Assembly: GCA_030141605.1 (NCBI GenBank)
Contig: JAQGDQ010000431.1
Location: forward strand, 124,001 to 188,000
Origin: Tubiluchus corallicola
Lineage: Eukaryota; Priapulida; Priapulimorpha; Priapulimorphida; Tubiluchidae
Length of the DNA: 64,000 bases
Reading direction: 5' to 3'
Part shown: piece by piece, positions 62,269 through 64,000 of the stretch
Layout of the letters: each line of letters starts with the position of its first letter
Numbering within the stretch: position 1 is the first letter of the stretch
Translations under genes and position numbers: made by a program
Notes under the pieces: model-generated
Told to the model about the DNA's origin: nothing
The model's input: only the letters and a program-made list of their open reading frames with translations
Database searches by the model: none

Positions 62269-62786
62269 TTAAAGGAAAACCGTGCAATTGTGTACACATT
62301 AGTTCAAAATAAGGTATGCTCCAAAATAATGAATATTTTCAACAGCAAAAATGTTCCACAAGCGTGTTACACGTGTTTGCGAAAGAGAAAATTGATGTAC
62401 AGTGCTACTGTACGAAATTCAGTGTGTTGCATTAAAACTAGGCAAATTTTAAGGTAAAAACTCTAAATTCAAATTTACCGCTGTGCTCACGCATGAGCTG
62501 TCGAGCGTGTGTAGTTCGTCACAAATTAACACACCTGAAGTGAGAAGTACAGCAACTGTTTTTGTGCAATGCTTTCCCAAATGCAGGCGCTAGTGCCCGT
62601 CTAACTAGCGAATGGCGAAATGAGTGTAACAGCGAAGAACTAGTGGCGCAAACGTGAAATTGTGTTTGTGTGGTAATAATTCTTTCACGTAAGTCATTTT
62701 TGAAAAAATAGTATGTTTCCTTTCAATATTGTAAAGAGTAGATTGTTTTGACCTACAGTTTAACATTGGGTCCGGTTTTGCTTTAA
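62269..62786 (+). mobile_element. 518-bp TTAA-bounded element
   Basis: It starts TTAAAGGAAAACCGTGC and ends GGTCCGGTTTTGCTTTAA. The left end resembles the 34441 family and the right end the 8759 family, so these families share termini or this copy is a chimera. Confidence 0.75.
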
Positions 62787-62814
62787 CTGTGTTTTACTTC
62801 TTATGGTGTAAGAT

Positions 62815-63150
62815 ACTTACTGCATTGTACTAAAACTAGACAAGTTTTAAGACAAAAATTCAAACTTCAAATTTTCCGCTGTGCTCACGCATGAGTTGTC
62901 GAACACGTGTATTTCGTCACAAACTAACACATCTGAACTGAGAGGTACAGCACCTGTTTTTTTTGTGCAACACGTTTCACGAAATTGCCTGTCTAATTAG
63001 AGAATGGCAAAATGCATGTAACAGCGAAGAACTAGGGGCGCAAACGTGAAATTATTTCACGTAAGTCATTAATTAAAAAAATTGTGTGTTTCCTTTCAAT
63101 ATTTTAAAAAGTGGATTGTTTTGACCTACAGTTTAAGATTGGGTCTGGTT
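62815..63150 (+). mobile_element. second, partial copy of the 62269 element
   Basis: Same block order as 62269-62786 (TGCTCACGCATGAG, GAGGTACAGCACCTG, AACAGCGAAGAACTA, GACCTACAGTTTAAG), but the right end is lost. Confidence 0.65.
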
Positions 63151-63469
63151 ATGTATACATACAAGGCATTTTTGCTTTTTTCTTTAATTATTTTTATGCT
63201 TTTCTTGTTTTCACTTTTTTGTAAAATAATGTTACCAAAGTGTTTTCATTTTGCATTTTCAGTGTGAGCTGAAGTTGCCATGACGACCAGTACAGATGAC
63301 AACAAGTGATATCACCCATTTCCAGCATTACAATTTTGATTTATGTATTCGAATCTGTTTACGTTTTGCAGTTTTTCATGTCCAGGCATATAATTTAATT
63401 GTACTTTGTTTTGTATTTTTGTTTCCTCGGTTACCATAGCCTGTCAGGATGTGCATTAGTATGTTTTCA

Positions 63470-63570
63470 CTTTAGTCATTTTTGAAAAAAATAGTATGTT
63501 TCGTTTCAATATTTCAAAGAGTAGACTGTTTTGACCTACAGCTTAAGATTGGGTCCGGTTTTCTTTTAAC
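63470..63570 (+). mobile_element. third fragment of the same TTAA element
   Basis: Only the right about 100 bp, ending GGTCCGGTTTTCTTTTAA, directly before the ORF at 63579. Confidence 0.65.
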
Positions 63571-63578
63571 ATGATAAA

Positions 63579-63818
63579 ATGTTACAAATGGATTTCGAAA
63601 AGCAAGGACAAATTGATTATTGTTATTTTTTATCAAAGAACAACTTGAGTTTTCCGAGAACACTCCAGACATGCAAACTTGATAAAAGTCTCACACTTGC
63701 CACCAAACTCACTTTAACAGAAGAACTACACGAGGGAGATATCTTTCTCAGTTTTTATGATGCAGACCTCGCGGCAATGCAGAAAATAATGGAAAAGAAA
63801 AAACCTCAGACTAATTAG
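63579..63818 (+). CDS. short unidentified ORF, possible terminal exon
   Basis: 79 codons ending in TAG, with protein-like composition: charged and hydrophobic residues alternate, with a basic C-terminus (MEKKKPQTN). It begins only a few bases after the TTAA end of a repeat (about 63470-63570). A stop lies four codons upstream of the ATG. No good acceptor precedes it, so it is either a short gene or the last exon of a plus-strand gene whose border was altered by the repeat. Not recognised. Confidence 0.3.
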   Translation: MLQMDFEKQGQIDYCYFLSKNNLSFPRTLQTCKLDKSLTLATKLTLTEELHEGDIFLSFYDADLAAMQKIMEKKKPQTN

Positions 63819-64000
63819 ATTTGAGGCAGTGTCGTCAAAAACGGGTCGCAAAAACCTCATGCGTCTGATATGGAAGGAACGTCAATACACATCCACGTCT
63901 CACTGAAGATATCGAGGGATATTCATGCATACCAAGCATAGGGCACACAGTTATTAATTATTGCATAAACGTGTCTTCATCGTAATAACAGATAAATGCA

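Overview
This is eukaryotic, animal-type DNA: AT-rich, with long introns bounded by GT/AG, several interspersed repeat families and many microsatellites. Four protein-coding loci can be supported, and all of them are metazoan in character. The species is not determined. Intron sizes, TTAA-bounded MITE-like repeats and decayed LINE fragments suggest an invertebrate with a medium-sized, repeat-rich genome; a tunicate or other marine invertebrate is possible but is only a guess.

Layout. From 1.2 to 8.5 kb on the minus strand lie six exons, including the start, of a STIP1/HOP co-chaperone whose 3' part runs off the left edge. It starts directly at TPR2A, with no TPR1-DP1 module, and a perfect heat-shock element sits about 130 bp upstream of its ATG. 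From 14.0 to 17.2 kb on the plus strand is a three-exon gene for a 144-residue protein with three membrane segments that I do not recognise. It has a poly(A) signal, and its second intron holds a miRNA-precursor-like hairpin. From 21.5 to 46.3 kb on the plus strand is a complete 13-exon mitochondrial aldehyde dehydrogenase (ALDH2 type, 520 aa), with all catalytic residues present and a possible in-frame 21-nt microexon in intron 9. From 52.3 to 58.7 kb on the minus strand are two phase-compatible exons for the C-terminal tail of an unidentified, probably membrane-anchored protein ending in a class II PDZ ligand. A short unidentified ORF lies at 63.6 kb on the plus strand.

Most of the remaining sequence is repeats. 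I see at least four TTAA-bounded MITE-like families, one of which is caught inserted into another family at its TTAA. There is a second family with long inverted ends that start TGTGTGCTTGC, a family with ends CACTCATATCTCGG, and a family with ends AATAAGCCTTTTCAC. A foldback element carries hammerhead-like CUGAUGA...GAAAC motifs. Decayed LINE reverse-transcriptase C-termini, a 5S-rRNA-derived fragment, tRNA-derived SINE pieces, and minisatellites with 22-, 24-, 31-, 73- and about 106-bp units complete the picture.

The genes are not an operon and share no obvious pathway: a stress-inducible chaperone adaptor, a mitochondrial detoxifying enzyme, an orphan membrane protein and a signalling-type tail. 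The points most worth following are the TPR2A-first HOP, the microexon, the intronic hairpin and the TTAA nesting.
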